Below, piece by piece: positions 47,818 through 59,306 of a stretch of DNA of 64,000 bases. The notes below the pieces were generated by a model, which saw only the letters and a program-made list of their open reading frames with translations, was not told where the DNA came from and ran no database searches. Position 1 is the first letter of the stretch. Every line of letters starts with the position of its first letter. Origin of the DNA: Vitrella brassicaformis. Lineage: Eukaryota > Sar > Vitrellaceae. The stretch lies in the NCBI GenBank assembly GCA_001179505.1, contig CDMY01000098.1, forward strand, positions 93,553-157,552, read 5' to 3'. The position numbers and the translations under genes are program-made.

Positions 47818-50790
47818 TGGCCAACTTGACGCCTGAGAAGTGCATCTGTCGACGATGACATTCACCCACTGTCAGGTGTCGGACCAGCCGCAGCTTCGCG
47901 AACACTCCCTCCGCGGCTCCCCCTACCCCAGCTCCTCTCAGAAACGGTGTGTGTCTTTCGTGTGTAGCCATCCACACACGACCAGACAGACATCCGTGTG
48001 TGTGGGTGTCTGTCTGTCAGATCCCCGAGGACGATGTGGCCGAGTTCAACTCGCAGACCTCGGGCAGCTCGTCGCAGATGAGCAGCTCGTTCGAGGAGTC
48101 GCAGGTGTCCAGCCCGCTCGCTGCCTCGGGCAAAGACGTCGCCCCACCCCCACCCCCACCACCTCCACCCGACACTGAGGTCGGGTCAAAGATACACGGA
48201 CTCAAGGCCCTCGCCGATCGATTGAGGAAGCCTGTAAGACAGAGAGAAAGACAGAGAGAGAGAGGATAGATCAACGGGCGACTTTCGTGATTGCAGAAGG
48301 TGTGGGACATCTTGCCAGACAAGAAGGCTGCTGGTGTGCAGTCGGAGGGCGACTTCCGCCGGCAGGAGTCCCTCGACGAGGCCCAAAGCAGGTGGAGGAA
48401 GGAGGCAGAAGGCCTCAACGCACAAATGCACATCCTTGAGGACAAGGTGGGTGCGATCGAAGGCAAACATGTGATCGGCTCCGGCGCAAATGTGATTGAT
48501 CCATCGCTGTCCTAAATGCAGCTTCGCGATTGTGGTGTGGGCAACGAGGAGGCTCTGAAGGCTCTCGAGAAAGATGTCACCAAGCTGGAGGAGCTCGTCC
48601 ATCAGAAAGAACAACAATTAGTGCGCTCTCCCCTACCGTCAACAAACAGCACACTGCACGGACGGCAAGTCCGAAGACTCTGTACTTTCGTGTGTGTGGT
48701 GACGCAGACGGAGGCTGAGAGCACCCTCGAGGCCACAGCTGCGAGACTGGCTGAGCTGCAGGCTGCATTCGAGAATACTCAGCAAGACCTTGCGAAGGAG
48801 ATACAGGCCAGGGTACACAGGAAACCGCCCTCTCGAGGGCAGCAGAAGGAGATTCATGTCTCTCACCCTCCTCTTTTCAGGCCGACGAGGGGGCCCGCCG
48901 GCAGGGCACAGAGGAGCTGAACGAGCGGCTGAAATCCGAGCTGAGAGACCTCCACGCCGCCCAGATACAAGCAGAGGCCGACAAGCGGGAACTGATGGCC
49001 AAGCTCGATGCTGCAAAGGCCGATATCGAGAGGGAGAAGGAGAAACCGAAAGAAAGAGAGAAAGAGTACGTCGAGGTGCCGGTGCATGTGCCCGTGCCCC
49101 TTGCTGCGAGGGTCAAGAAGCACAGAGATGATCGAGACGATCAGGAGAAGGAGAAGGAAAAGGAGAGGGAGCCGTGTCCCGACTACGACGCAGTCAAAAA
49201 GGAACTGGCGGGCATCAAAGAGGCGGGTAGCGAGCTGACGGAGAAACTCAAATCCATCAAGGAAAAGGTAGGCCTCGATCAGTGCCATCATCCCATCAGC
49301 ATAGTCATACTGTACTGTCATTCTTGTGGCAGCGTGAGCAGCAGAGTAGTCAGGAGGGGGCATCGGCAGCAGACCTCGCACGTGGACTCACAAACATCGC
49401 CCGCAAGATACAGGTGCCTCCCTCTGGCAAGCAGGGGGAAGACACGGAGACCGTCTGCATGAGTGTCCCTGCTGTGTTCTCCTGCAGTCGGAGTGTCGCG
49501 AGCTGCGTCAAGAGGTCGAAGAGGCAAAGAAAAGCGTAAGGTTAAAAGAACAGCAGAGGCTCATCATGTCTCCTCGTTTGTCGTCCACATGCAGCACAAG
49601 GAGGAGTCTGCCTTCCGCAGCAGCCTACCCATCGCAGCAGGACCAGACGAGGCAGACACTATCAACCAAAGGGTCCTCATCCGGCCCCCCCTGACCTCCA
49701 ACATCCGCATTGGCCCGCGCTCCGTCAAGCCCCTCACACTCCACCCGCCCCCACTCGTGAAGGCAGTGCGGCAGACCTCGTCGCCCCCATTCTCCCCTCC
49801 CATGCGCCCCTGCCTCATTCCCCACCCGCTGCTGTCTCCCCGCCCATCGCCTCCACCACTGATCGTCAGGTCGCCGCTTGGCAGATTCGGTCCATTGTTG
49901 CCTCCGCCCGGTCTGGGGCTGCGGCGGTGCTTCAGTGACCGACGGCTGGACTCCTATCGGCTGCTGTCCCCATCGCCATTGCCATCGCCGTCGCCATTGC
50001 CATCGCCATTGCCGCCCCGCTTTATGCCATCTCCCCTCCAGCAGAGAGCCATGAGTGGATCGCGGTCGACTCCCCATCTCGCTGCCGCTGTGCCTCGCGC
50101 CAAGCCGCCCCTGCCGAAGCGAGAGGCTGACATGATCGCTGAGGAGAGACGTCGGTGTCAGAGTGTGGGGGCGTCATGGTGCTGTGACGGCAACGACAAG
50201 GGCAAGGGCAGGAGAAAGAAGGCAATGTCTCCCTCTCCCTCTGCTGCCAAGCTTCCGCCGCTGCACGTGGAGGCGCGCTCTGACGTGTCGAGCTTGCCTA
50301 CTCCACCGGGGTCGTCTCGGTCGCCCCACCGCCGGTCATCGCCCTGCTCTGTCTCTGCGCGGCCACGTCTCAGACTATTCGGCAACCATGGAGCGACGCT
50401 GCGGTCGAGGGCGTCCATTTCCCCCGCTGCTGCTGTGATGCCAAGAAGAACACCTGCACCACAGATGCCGCCCATCATGCGCTCGCCATCATCAGACCAG
50501 CGGCTCCCAGGCGATCATCGCATTGCTCATCATCATCCCATAATGTCAGAGAGGATCAGCCGCTGCGTCACTCAGCCAGCAGGTACGCAGACAACGCCAA
50601 CTGTGGGTTCATCTGTTCTGGGTCCCATGTGTCCACAGGTAATGTCAGTCGTCCCCCTTGGCTGTTCCTTCCCCCAAACCGACGTGACGTAATCGTGCCA
50701 GTGAGGCCGCCCTTCGGCGGCACATACTGTCTCCCCCCAAACCAGCCAGCCCCGGACCAATTCGGCAAAACAGTGAGTGGAGTGAAGTAG
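44249..50790 (+). CDS. Very large coiled-coil protein with Pro/Ser-rich ends
   Basis: About 25 exons giving roughly 1500 residues, from MQPPQPPVTRVRTMHPV (44249). The first third is disordered, Ser/Pro/Gln-rich, with RTISFWDAMQ and acidic segments. From about 45960 heptad-rich exons dominate: TQLFAQNQELMTQIQKRQ, MEELHDEVDRLTKQ, INALRQEVTDLRSKEHHHRR, REELDELQSTIEGG, ESTLEATAARLAELQAAFENTQQDL and NERLKSELRDLHAAQIQAEADKREL. A PPPPPPPPP run precedes KIHGLKALADRLRK. The C-terminal third (from 49600) is Pro/Arg/Ser-rich, with SPSPLPSPSPLPSPL, and ends near FGKTVSGVK-stop (50790), assuming a 59-bp intron at 50580-50638. Otherwise it stops at 50692. It looks like a cytoskeletal scaffold or apical/centrosomal component, with no catalytic motif. 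Divergent from the arylsulfotransferase gene. Confidence 0.78.
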
Positions 50791-52011
50791 CACTGTACAT
50801 AAAGTTTGTTGGACGGACTTATACAGTAGAATAGCGGCCATTTTGTAGACAGCCAGACAGACAGCCAGACAGACACACAGAGGCGTAGGCAACGTAGATC
50901 GACATTAGATAGAGACGCTTCCTGGTAGCGACACACGACTGACTGTGCTCTGCGTGGATGTCTCCCTGAACACTGAACAAAGAGACGCATGGCACTCTGC
51001 ATTGAATCAGTCAGATGTCAAAAGCCGACCTTTAGCATGTCATTCCAACTACAAATGGCCGCCTAGACGTGTCTCCGGCTGCAGCGTCGGAGCGAGGGAG
51101 AATGGGCTGTTGGCGAGTGCTGTCCACAGGCCGATGTATCGCGGGACATCCGCAAAGAGATGCAGCCTGACACACACACATACGCACGCACACACGCACG
51201 TGTCGTAAGGCGATGGGCGATGCGATATGGGCTTCTGTGGACTTGAGAGGGATGGATGGGGGGGAAGGCATCTTGATGAACTGTCATTGCCTTGTCCTCT
51301 TGTCGACAATCATTTACGAACGGTTCACGCATGTCTCTCCCGACATCTCCCGACAGACAAGGACATATATACTTTTAAGAGCAAATGTCCATCCGCCCAG
51401 CACTTCGTCACGCACATGTTGCCGGTTGGCCATCATAAAACGGACGGCGCTTTCTCAGCCACAGACAGACCCACAAGCATTCGATCGCGCCTGGCACACC
51501 GATGGGCACACACACACAGACCGACCGACCGACCGACCGACCGACAGACAGACAGACAATGCACACACTATGCGCGGATGCATACGCCCCCCCTACACAC
51601 ATAAAAGACCGACACACTTGGATTCACACGCACTTGTGCGTCAGTCACGTCACGCACTCACAACTTTCACACGACAGACAGACAGGCGGATGTTTGTCGA
51701 CACAAAGAGCCTTCTCCCCTGCCCCTACTGCTCCCCCCCCACACATACACTCACATACAGACACATACACACCAGCATACAGCACCTCCTGTCTCAGGAT
51801 TTGTTGGGCGAGGCGAAATTGGCCTCGGAAAAATCACCACACCGGCGACAGCAATCAAACAGGCAGACCCCTACACGCACGTAACCACCACTGCCTCAAT
51901 AAAGACCATGCCACATCATCGCACCCATAAGCAAATGGACAGACAGACAGACAGACAGAGCGAGAGGGAAGAGCGAGAGGGCAGGAGCCAAGTCAGTCTG
52001 TCAATGGGCTA
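50791..52011. other. Intergenic, repeat-rich
   Basis: CA-rich with (GACC)n then (GACA)n at about 51520-51558, the same compound microsatellite as near 20920. Long open frames here are low-complexity and have no splice pattern. Confidence 0.55.
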
Positions 52012-53120
52012 TCAGTTCGCTGTCAGCGTCATGCCGAAAGCGGGCTCATAGTGGGTGGGCAGGGGGACCTCTTGGATGAAGCGTCCATCGGCGGGCGAGT
52101 AGAGGCATTTGGCGCGGCTGTAGCTGATGATGGCGAAGCTCAGCTGGAACTTGGTCTTCCCCAGGCTGTCAAATAGCGTGTGCCATTCCCCCTGAAAAGC
52201 CCATCACACACAGAGGCAGTGTATCCAGCATGAAATGCATATGCATATGCGCAGACGCACCGGATTGTTGACGAGCCATTCCAGGAGGCGGTCTGTGATC
52301 TGTTTGAGGATCTCGTTACCGTACTTCATCATGCCTTTGTAGATGGTCATGACTTGGTTGTAGAGCTCGTTCTTCACATACGCCAAGGTGAAAGTGCTAC
52401 CGCCTCCCATGAAGTCCGCCGCAACCACAGTGGCCACCATATTGTAGTCACCATCATGTATCATGTTGCCTACACACACACACAGCGAACACATGCACAG
52501 ACGCACACACGCACTCACATACACACACACACGGAGCGATGGCCTATATCTGTGCAATGCGTCCATCGTTTTTTCGCTCACTCACCCCAGAAGACTGCGC
52601 CACACGGGAGTTCGAAAGGGTTGTCTGCCGCCCCCGTAACGCACTTCGTCCCCTTTGTGACCTGGTACTCCACGTCTGCCCGTTTCGCCCCCACGTCGAC
52701 GCCGCAGTGCTCACAGTAGTCGCCCGCCGCGCGGCAGGCCGCCTCGAACTGAGCAATGCCTGTGACGCCATTCGTCGAGAGCTCCACGGCGGCGTCCAGG
52801 GCCTCCCGAGGGTTCGAGGGAATGCTTGACGTTGCGTCCTCCACTTGTTCCCTTGCATTCCCCACTTGTCGCCCCGCATTCTCCACTTGTCGCCCCACAT
52901 TCCCCGTTTCTCGCTCCACATCGTCCAACGTGGGGAGTCCGAGGTCAAACCGCAGTTGGCGGCGGTCCTCGCCCTCTGACGAAACCTGATGGATGAACAC
53001 GCAGCAAAGGCATGCATAGAGATGGATGCCCATGCAGGCACGGCACAATCAATTGCTTACCGACGGCACAGCGCAGGCCACGAGACCAAGGGTCAACATG
53101 ATCAGCTTAGACATGATCAT
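52012..53120 (-). CDS. Small secreted protein with internal heptad repeats
   Basis: Four exons, about 235 residues. A signal peptide (MIMSKLIMLTLGLVACAVPS, ATG 53120) is followed by VSSEGEDRRQLRFDLGLPTLDD and an amphipathic repeat of seven-residue units (NVGRQVE, NAGRQVG, NAREQVE) encoded by 21-bp DNA repeats at about 52850-52920. A cysteine-bearing region follows (CRAAGDYCEHCGVDVGAK, GTKCVTGAADNPFELPCGAVFWG), then MVATVVAADFMGGGSTFTLAYV and a helical end closing PTHYEPAFGMTLTAN-stop (52012). The family is not recognised. A lumenal or extracellular disulfide-bonded protein is likely. Confidence 0.7.
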
Positions 53121-53520
53121 GATGGATGGCCGGTGTGTGTACTACCGATAGTACCGAAACCGGGTGTACACACAAAGATGCAAAAGATGGATGCAGGGCG
53201 GGAGGAGGAACTTCAAGGCCTTGATGGAGACGGGGAAGGCGAAAGTAGGCGGTGTCATGACGGCTGCCTCTCTCTCTCGAGGATCATTTTGCAGCTCGCA
53301 AAGGAGGTGCGGGGAAGACACACGTGTGGACAAGAGCTGCGATCTGACGAGCAAGATGCCAAGAAGTGGATTTCCATTTTGGCGAGAATTTGAGACGGCG
53401 AGAATTTGAGACGGCACGGCAACTGCGCTTCTTTTCGCTTTTCCTCCGCTTGTGCAGGACCAGGCTGACAACTCGGCGGTCGCAAAACAGGCGGTTTAAG
53501 AGTAAAGGTCGCCCTTCGCC
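53121..53520. other. Intergenic with a 16-bp tandem duplication
   Basis: GGCGAGAATTTGAGAC occurs twice in tandem at 53381-53412. Otherwise nothing recognised; it is the shared 5' region of the secreted-protein gene and the plus-strand gene at 53521. Confidence 0.6.
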
Positions 53521-54502
53521 ATGCAGAGGTCCAGGGGCAAAGGGCACAAGAGTCGGCCGCCTCGGGCCGAGAGGTCTAATACCGAATGCAATCACAGCAG
53601 CGTAATCCCAGCATTCTCTGACGTCCTCCCATATGGCGGTGAGGCACCAGACAAGGCACCAGATGTCAATCTCACTGTCGAAGCAACAGATTTTGACAAC
53701 AGGGTGGGCAGAAACGAAGAAATAGATGGATGGATGGATGGATTTGTGGATGGTGCGTCCCTGTGTGATGATATCTCCCTCAGAGCTATCAGATGCAGGT
53801 GCAAGGGACACTCACTCACTTTGCCACGCATGATGCAAACAAGGTTGGTCGGTCGCTGTCTTGCCCTGGTCTGACAGAGTCGAGGCCCTTTGCACACTTA
53901 TAGGCGACGCACAGACAGAGGAGCACGCCGATAGTGTCACACACATATATGTGTGTGGTCCTAAGCAGGTTGAGCGCTGCTGTTCCTCGGCGGCCGGCAC
54001 CTGCAGAGGGCCATGGAGCTGTCCCAACAGACATGGGCGCCGAGCGTGTGTATGAGAATGGACTTGAGGGTGAGGGTGAGGGCATGTCCGGTGACGAGGA
54101 GGGCTATCGCACCCACCAGCAGCATCTGGTTCAATCACGCACGCAACACGACACGCGATCGATATGTGGGCAATTGTGTGTGTGTGTGTGTGTGTGTGTG
54201 TAGAATGTGGGTGACGCCACTGACATGCAGGAGGGCACGCCACGCCTCGTCCAGCCACGGCAGGAGCAGTACATCAAGAAGGAGAACGGCGCAGCTGTCA
54301 AGCACACCGAGGCGCACGTACAGCAAGTACTGCAGCACAACCGCCATCGATGGACGACTTTGACCCAGCGACAAACGATGCAAATTGCCTTGCGGTGGAC
54401 ATGTACATTCGTCAAAGGGAGCTTGAAATGGCGCCGAAGGCACTCCTCGTCCTGCTGTCGTCCATGCGCGTGGGTCCCCCCCCCCCCCCCCCCCCCCCCC
54501 CC
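53521..54502 (+). CDS. Unresolved gene running into a gap
   Basis: Likely start MQRSRGKGHKSRPPRAERS (53521). First block to about 53703 (APDVNLTVEATDFDNR). A second block near 53968-54129 reads RRPAPAEGHGAVPTDMG..EGEGEGMSGDEEGYRTHQQHL. A third, from about 54203 after a (TG)n acceptor, reads NVGDATDMQEGTPRLVQPRQEQYIKKENG. The frame then changes to MDDFDPATNDANCLAVDMYIRQ..APKALLVLLSSMR before a poly-C tract and N gap. Not recognised; hydrophilic, no membrane segment. The shift near 54320-54350 may be a missed intron or an error. Confidence 0.4.
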
Positions 54503-54802
54503 NNNNNNNNNNNNNNNNNNNNNNNNNNNNNNNNNNNNNNNNNNNNNNNNNNNNNNNNNNNNNNNNNNNNNNNNNNNNNNNNNNNNNNNNNNNNNNNNNN
54601 NNNNNNNNNNNNNNNNNNNNNNNNNNNNNNNNNNNNNNNNNNNNNNNNNNNNNNNNNNNNNNNNNNNNNNNNNNNNNNNNNNNNNNNNNNNNNNNNNNNN
54701 NNNNNNNNNNNNNNNNNNNNNNNNNNNNNNNNNNNNNNNNNNNNNNNNNNNNNNNNNNNNNNNNNNNNNNNNNNNNNNNNNNNNNNNNNNNNNNNNNNNN
54801 NN
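54503..54802. other. Assembly gap (300 N) bounded by poly-C
   Basis: Exactly 300 N, with about 26 C before it and about 15 C after it, suggesting a failed poly-C/poly-G region. Confidence 0.99.
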
Positions 54803-54828
54803 GGCCCCCCCCCCCCCCCGGCCGCATC

Positions 54829-55438
54829 GTGCGGCTCCCCCGACAACTCTGGAATATGACGATACGCATACTGCCTTGGAGGGCGCGCCTCTGCGATCTT
54901 CGCAGGTTCTTGGGATTATGGTGGGAGTGGGCGTGCACCCAGGACTACATCGGGCAAGACATACGAGTTCTGGAGGTTGCGACGTGCAGCGTGATCGGCG
55001 TCCCCAGGTGCGCAAAAGGGGCATCCCAACGTCCCCACCAAAGCGTGTGTGTGGTCTCTGTCTGTCTGCCCTTCAGTGAGGACGAGATGGATGAACCCCT
55101 GCTGTCGGCAGAACAGTAGATTCTACTCACAAGCTCCAATTTCCAGATGCTTCTTTCCTCTGCTTTTTCTTCTCTTCTTCGCAGCCACAGCGACTTTGTT
55201 CTGCTTCTTGGCTGTTCTTCCTTGTCGAGTGTGACGCCCACGGCCCCGTCAGCCGCAGCAAAAGCCGCAGGCCGGCAGCCACCGACGGGACGATGAAGGA
55301 GCTCACGAGCTTCATAGGCAAGTGAGTAGCCGCACAGACAAGTTGAGTGAGACAGGCGTTGGACGCGCACATTTGATCCTCACACACACACACACACACA
55401 CATTCAAATTGCCGCATTGGTCGGTCTCATCGCTGTCC

Positions 55439-55471
<33 letters not shown>

Positions 55472-56146
55472 TGTGCATGTGTGTGTGTAGCATGTGCGTC
55501 CCCCATATCGCGAGTTGGCGCCCGACTGCTCCTCCCTGGGAGCACCCCAAGAACCTTAGGCACACACACACACACACACAGACAGAGAGAGAGAGAGAGA
55601 GAGAATGAATGTGTCTGTGTCATGTTTGTTCAGGAATGCCCTTGCCGAGTTGCTGCTCAACGGCCGCCTGTGGAAGGGTCAGTGACATCAGTCAGCACAT
55701 TGCCAACCATTCAGTGTGTCGTGTACGACATCGGCAGGAAGATGCCATCTCCTGTGCAGTGATGCATTGTGTCTGCTGCTCATGTTCTTCTGCACACAGA
55801 GAAAGCATTGTGGAGGCCGGTACGCATGACGACGCCACACAATGACGGTCTGCGCACATGCTTGATGTATTCGTTCGTGTCTTGTCTTCGATTTAGAGCT
55901 GACTGCTGCGTCGTTGGACGAGCGCCGTGCTGTGCTGTCCGCGGGCACACGCACATCCCGCGAACTGCGAATCACCACACAACGAACATGCGGAGAGCAG
56001 ACTTTTCTTTTTCTGTCGGTCACACATTGCTTTTTGCCGCACCTCTTCTTAAGATGTGTTGCAGATCGCTGCTTACATGTTTTATTCCGGAGACATTCTG
56101 TTGCGTCAGCTGCTTTCCTGCTTTCCACCCTCAGCCTTTGTGAGGT
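54829..56146 (+). CDS. Unresolved coding segments after the gap
   Basis: Several splice-bounded blocks look coding: EDEMDEPLLSAEQ (near 55080), CDAHGPVSRSKSRRPAATDG..MKELTSFIGK (to about 55322), MCVPHIASWRPTAPPWEHPKNLR (about 55491-55560), NALAELLLNGRLWKG (about 55635-55678) and ELTAASLDERRAVLSAGTRTSRELRI (from about 55897). Joining PKNLR to NALAE would need a GC donor. The set may continue the gene before the gap. No family recognised, and exon limits are tentative. Confidence 0.3.
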
Positions 56147-56281
56147 AAACTGAAATAAATATACTTGTACCAATCAGGTGTCTCTATGTCGTCTCTGTTC
56201 CTCTCTTTCACTCTCTCTCTCTCTCTCTCACTTTCTCTCTCTCACTCACTCACTCACTCACCTTCTCTCTCTGTGTGTGCA

Positions 56282-56562
56282 GTCGACTCGGAGGAGTCAG
56301 GGGCCTGAGCCTGATGGCCCCGCTGACGTGGGTGTGCTGGTGGAGGCGATGCTGGAAAAGTTCAGACTAAAGAGGAGCATCTGGTGGTCCCACAGAAAAA
56401 TGGTCAAGGGGGATTTTCAGGATGTGCAGGTTTGTGTTGATGACCCACATCGACATATTGCCGGCCGACTTGCCGCTGTCGCTGCTGGCGAAGCTGACCA
56501 CCGACAAACGGCACCGACAAACGGTCCAAGATGGCCATCATAGGTAGAACGACTGACTTAGT
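56282..56562 (+). pseudogene. Degenerate copy of the last exons of the 57-kb gene
   Basis: PDGPADVGVLVEAMLEKFRLKRSIWW parallels GGPIDERVLVDALLDKMKRRRAIRY at about 58337-58399. The next exon, RFVLMTHIDILPADLPLSLLAKL, parallels RFIVIEGMEKLPLPLLAQLAIL. The DNA just after each stop is also similar (GAACGACTG..CTTAGTGAAA). No upstream exons are visible, so it is probably a fragment. Confidence 0.45.
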
Positions 56563-56949
56563 GAAAAGACTGCTGCCGACCCGCCAACGCAACACATTCA
56601 TTTCCTTTGCTTCCTTTGCAGGGTTGGAAACCACACACAACGACAGCAAGGGAGCCGGCCCCTCGCACATCGCAAAAGACTCAGCCAGTACGTGCCTTCC
56701 CCAACGAGAGCAATGCGCCTTACGTCACCCTCCTGCCCTTTTCCATGTGTGTCTGTCTCTCCATCTGCAGAGTCAACTGACGCACGAACACGTGGTACAT
56801 AGTGGGTCTGTTAACTGTGTGTGTCTGAAGCATGCATGCATCGTGCTCGGCGAATTAATGCATTGGCTGCACACACGGACGTGATGTGACGTGTCATGTG
56901 AATGTCTGTAGGTGGGTGGTACGCATTCGTTAACTGTCGTTCGTGGGCC

Positions 56950-58554
56950 ATGAACGACGCAGTGGAGGAGGAAGAGCCTCAGCCGCAGCCGCAGGGACAG
57001 CCGCAGGGACATGATGGGGCTGGCGGGGGAGGACAGCAGCAGCAGCAGCAGCCGGGTGGTGTGGTGCAGAAGACTCATGGCCAGTATATGGAGTTGCACG
57101 AGTATATGGAGACGATGCTCGTGTTCTTCTACCAACACAAAGGTACTTACTTACGTCCGCAAGCACACACGCACGTTCGTGCAGGGCCCTGCATGCCCGC
57201 ATATATCCGCTGCCTGTCTGCATGTGCATTCATTCCATGCATCTCTCTCTCTGTATGGTATGTGTCTGTCTGTAGATGCCAACTGGCAGTACATTTTCCG
57301 CGACGTGGTCAAAAGGTCTGCCAGGGCTCCGCGCACCCCAAGCAGCGGCCCGTGGAGAAGCAGTACTCCCTCTGGCTGCTGCCCGGACAATTCAGAGTGA
57401 CCATCCCGCTGGACAACGATCGCATCAGCCGGCTCAACGCCCACCGGTGGGCCAAGATGGCCGTGGTCTGCGAGAAGATACGGCTCATCGCGATCCGGTG
57501 GGACAAGTGGCTCCTCCTGAAGGCGCTCTCCAGCAGCGACAAAATCATCACCGTCACCCACAAACACGTGGTAATGTACATACGCATACACACACATACG
57601 GTCAACTGATCGGGGTCAGTCAGTCAGATGTGTGTACCTGTCTGTCTGTCTGCCTGTCTCTCTGTCTCCCGATGTGCAGAGTCGTCACCTCCGTACGCCG
57701 CCTTGCGGCTGAACGAGGCCAAGGACGGCATCGTTCCTTGGGAGGCTGCCACCACCAGCAAACGAGGCGGCCCCAGCAGAGGCCGTGGCAGAAAGGGTGA
57801 CGGTGACGAGGACATCTGCTCGAAGGCCAAGGCCATCAAACGATCGGGGCGGCGCGGGGAGATCATGAACGAGACGGAGGCGGCACACGAGCTGACGGCG
57901 GGAGGTCAAGGGCGCCACACGGCCGGAGATGTCGATGGGCTGGGGTGGGGTGGGGTGGGGCGAATGGGATGGTCAGTGGATGTTGTTGAGAAGCAAGAGC
58001 AGGGGACCGCACCCTACTCTGTCTGAGTCTCTGCTTTGCGGCTGCAGGTTTGTCCGCCAAGGCGGTGGCGACCTGATGGTGGTCCGCAGCACGGCCCCCG
58101 ACCTTCCTCAAGTCAAGGAACTCCTCAACCACACCATCTACACACACGAGGCGTCTCCCCACGTGGTGCACATCGCCCCAGAGGCCCACGCCACCCACGA
58201 CACACTGAGCGTCCTCCGGACCATCGCCGTCGCCATTTGGCCCCGCCACGGGCGGCAGGGCCTTGGGCAAGGAGGCTGTGCTCAAGGAGGTCGACGACAT
58301 GTTTGAGAGGCTCCAGGTGCCAGAGGGCGGGCCTATCGACGAGCGGGTCCTCGTGGACGCCCTCCTGGACAAGATGAAGCGCAGACGGGCCATACGGTAC
58401 ATGCGCAATGCACCCGATCGACCACACAAAGCAAAGGACCAGGGGAGATACGATGAGCAATGCGCTGGTGCGTGTCTCGTGCAGGTTTATCGTGATAGAG
58501 GGGATGGAGAAGCTGCCGCTGCCCCTGCTGGCGCAGCTGGCCATACTGAGATAG
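56950..58554 (+). CDS. Uncharacterised protein, duplicated family (copy 2, chimeric)
   Basis: Paralogue of the gene at 22059-23758 over its first two exons and the following intron: PQPQPQGQPQGHDGAGGGGQQ..THGQYMEL..ETMLVFFYQHK, then DANWQYIFRDVVK..KQYSLWLLPGQFRVTIPLDND..RWDKWLLLKALSS. Downstream the two genes share nothing: here follow a basic exon (SSPPYAALRLNEAKDG..SKRGGPSRGRGRKGDG), RFVRQGGGDLMVVRSTAPDLPQVKELLNHTIYTHEASPHVVH, and GKEAVLKEVDDMFERLQVPEGG..RRRAIR, ending LPLLAQLAILR-stop (58554). The 5' flank is duplicated too. Two breaks: GTCAAAAGG near 57310 has one base fewer than the other copy's GTCAAGAAGG, and the CCCC at 58241-58244 shifts the frame before GKEAVLKEV. Confidence 0.55.
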
Positions 58555-59306
58555 AACGACTGTCTTAGTGAAACCGCTGCCTGCATTTTATATTTGCCAG
58601 TCAGTGTGTCATTGGCTGACAGACATTCCCGTGTCACTCACTGTCAGTGTCAGGGTCACCTGCCTGCCTGCCTGCAGGAGCGACCAATCGGTGGTTGTCT
58701 GCCTGCCCTGCCACTCTCTCACAACCTGGCCGACTCACTCATGTACTCTCTCCTTCACTCATTGCCTGCTGGGAGGGAGGGAGAGAGTTGTTTGCGGACA
58801 CAAGTACATGCAGCACAAGAAAGAAATCAGTGGCAGCTGGGCAGCTCCCCACTTCCTCCCCCCTCCCCCCCTCCCCACAGACACACACGCAGGCGGCTAC
58901 ACAGCACATTCTAGGTGTATGTGTCTTTGTAATCGGTATGTAATCGGTGTGTAGTACTTGTCGCTGACAGTCTGGTGCCCCACTGGTCTGCTGTTGGTTG
59001 TTGCACCTACCACATGATGTGATGTGATGTGATGCGATGCCATTGATTCTCTGACACGAGGGAGAGGGCGGGCAAGGGGGCGGGCGGCGGGAGAGACAGC
59101 CTTTCATACACTTGACTGACTAAAGATTTGTACATTCACTACAACGTCTGCAGCAATGAAATGACGGTAGCCAACACAAATAACCAGTGACTTGAACAAA
59201 CAACAACAAATAACTCAAGGCGGCCATTTGTAGTTCGAAATCGCATCCGCACGCGCACCCCAGCGCTCTCTCTCCACACACACACGACTGCCATCGACCA
59301 CCATCG
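58555..59306. other. Convergent intergenic region
   Basis: CCTG and TG-rich sequence with no exon-like block. It lies between the 3' ends of the chimeric gene and the small minus-strand gene. Confidence 0.55.
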
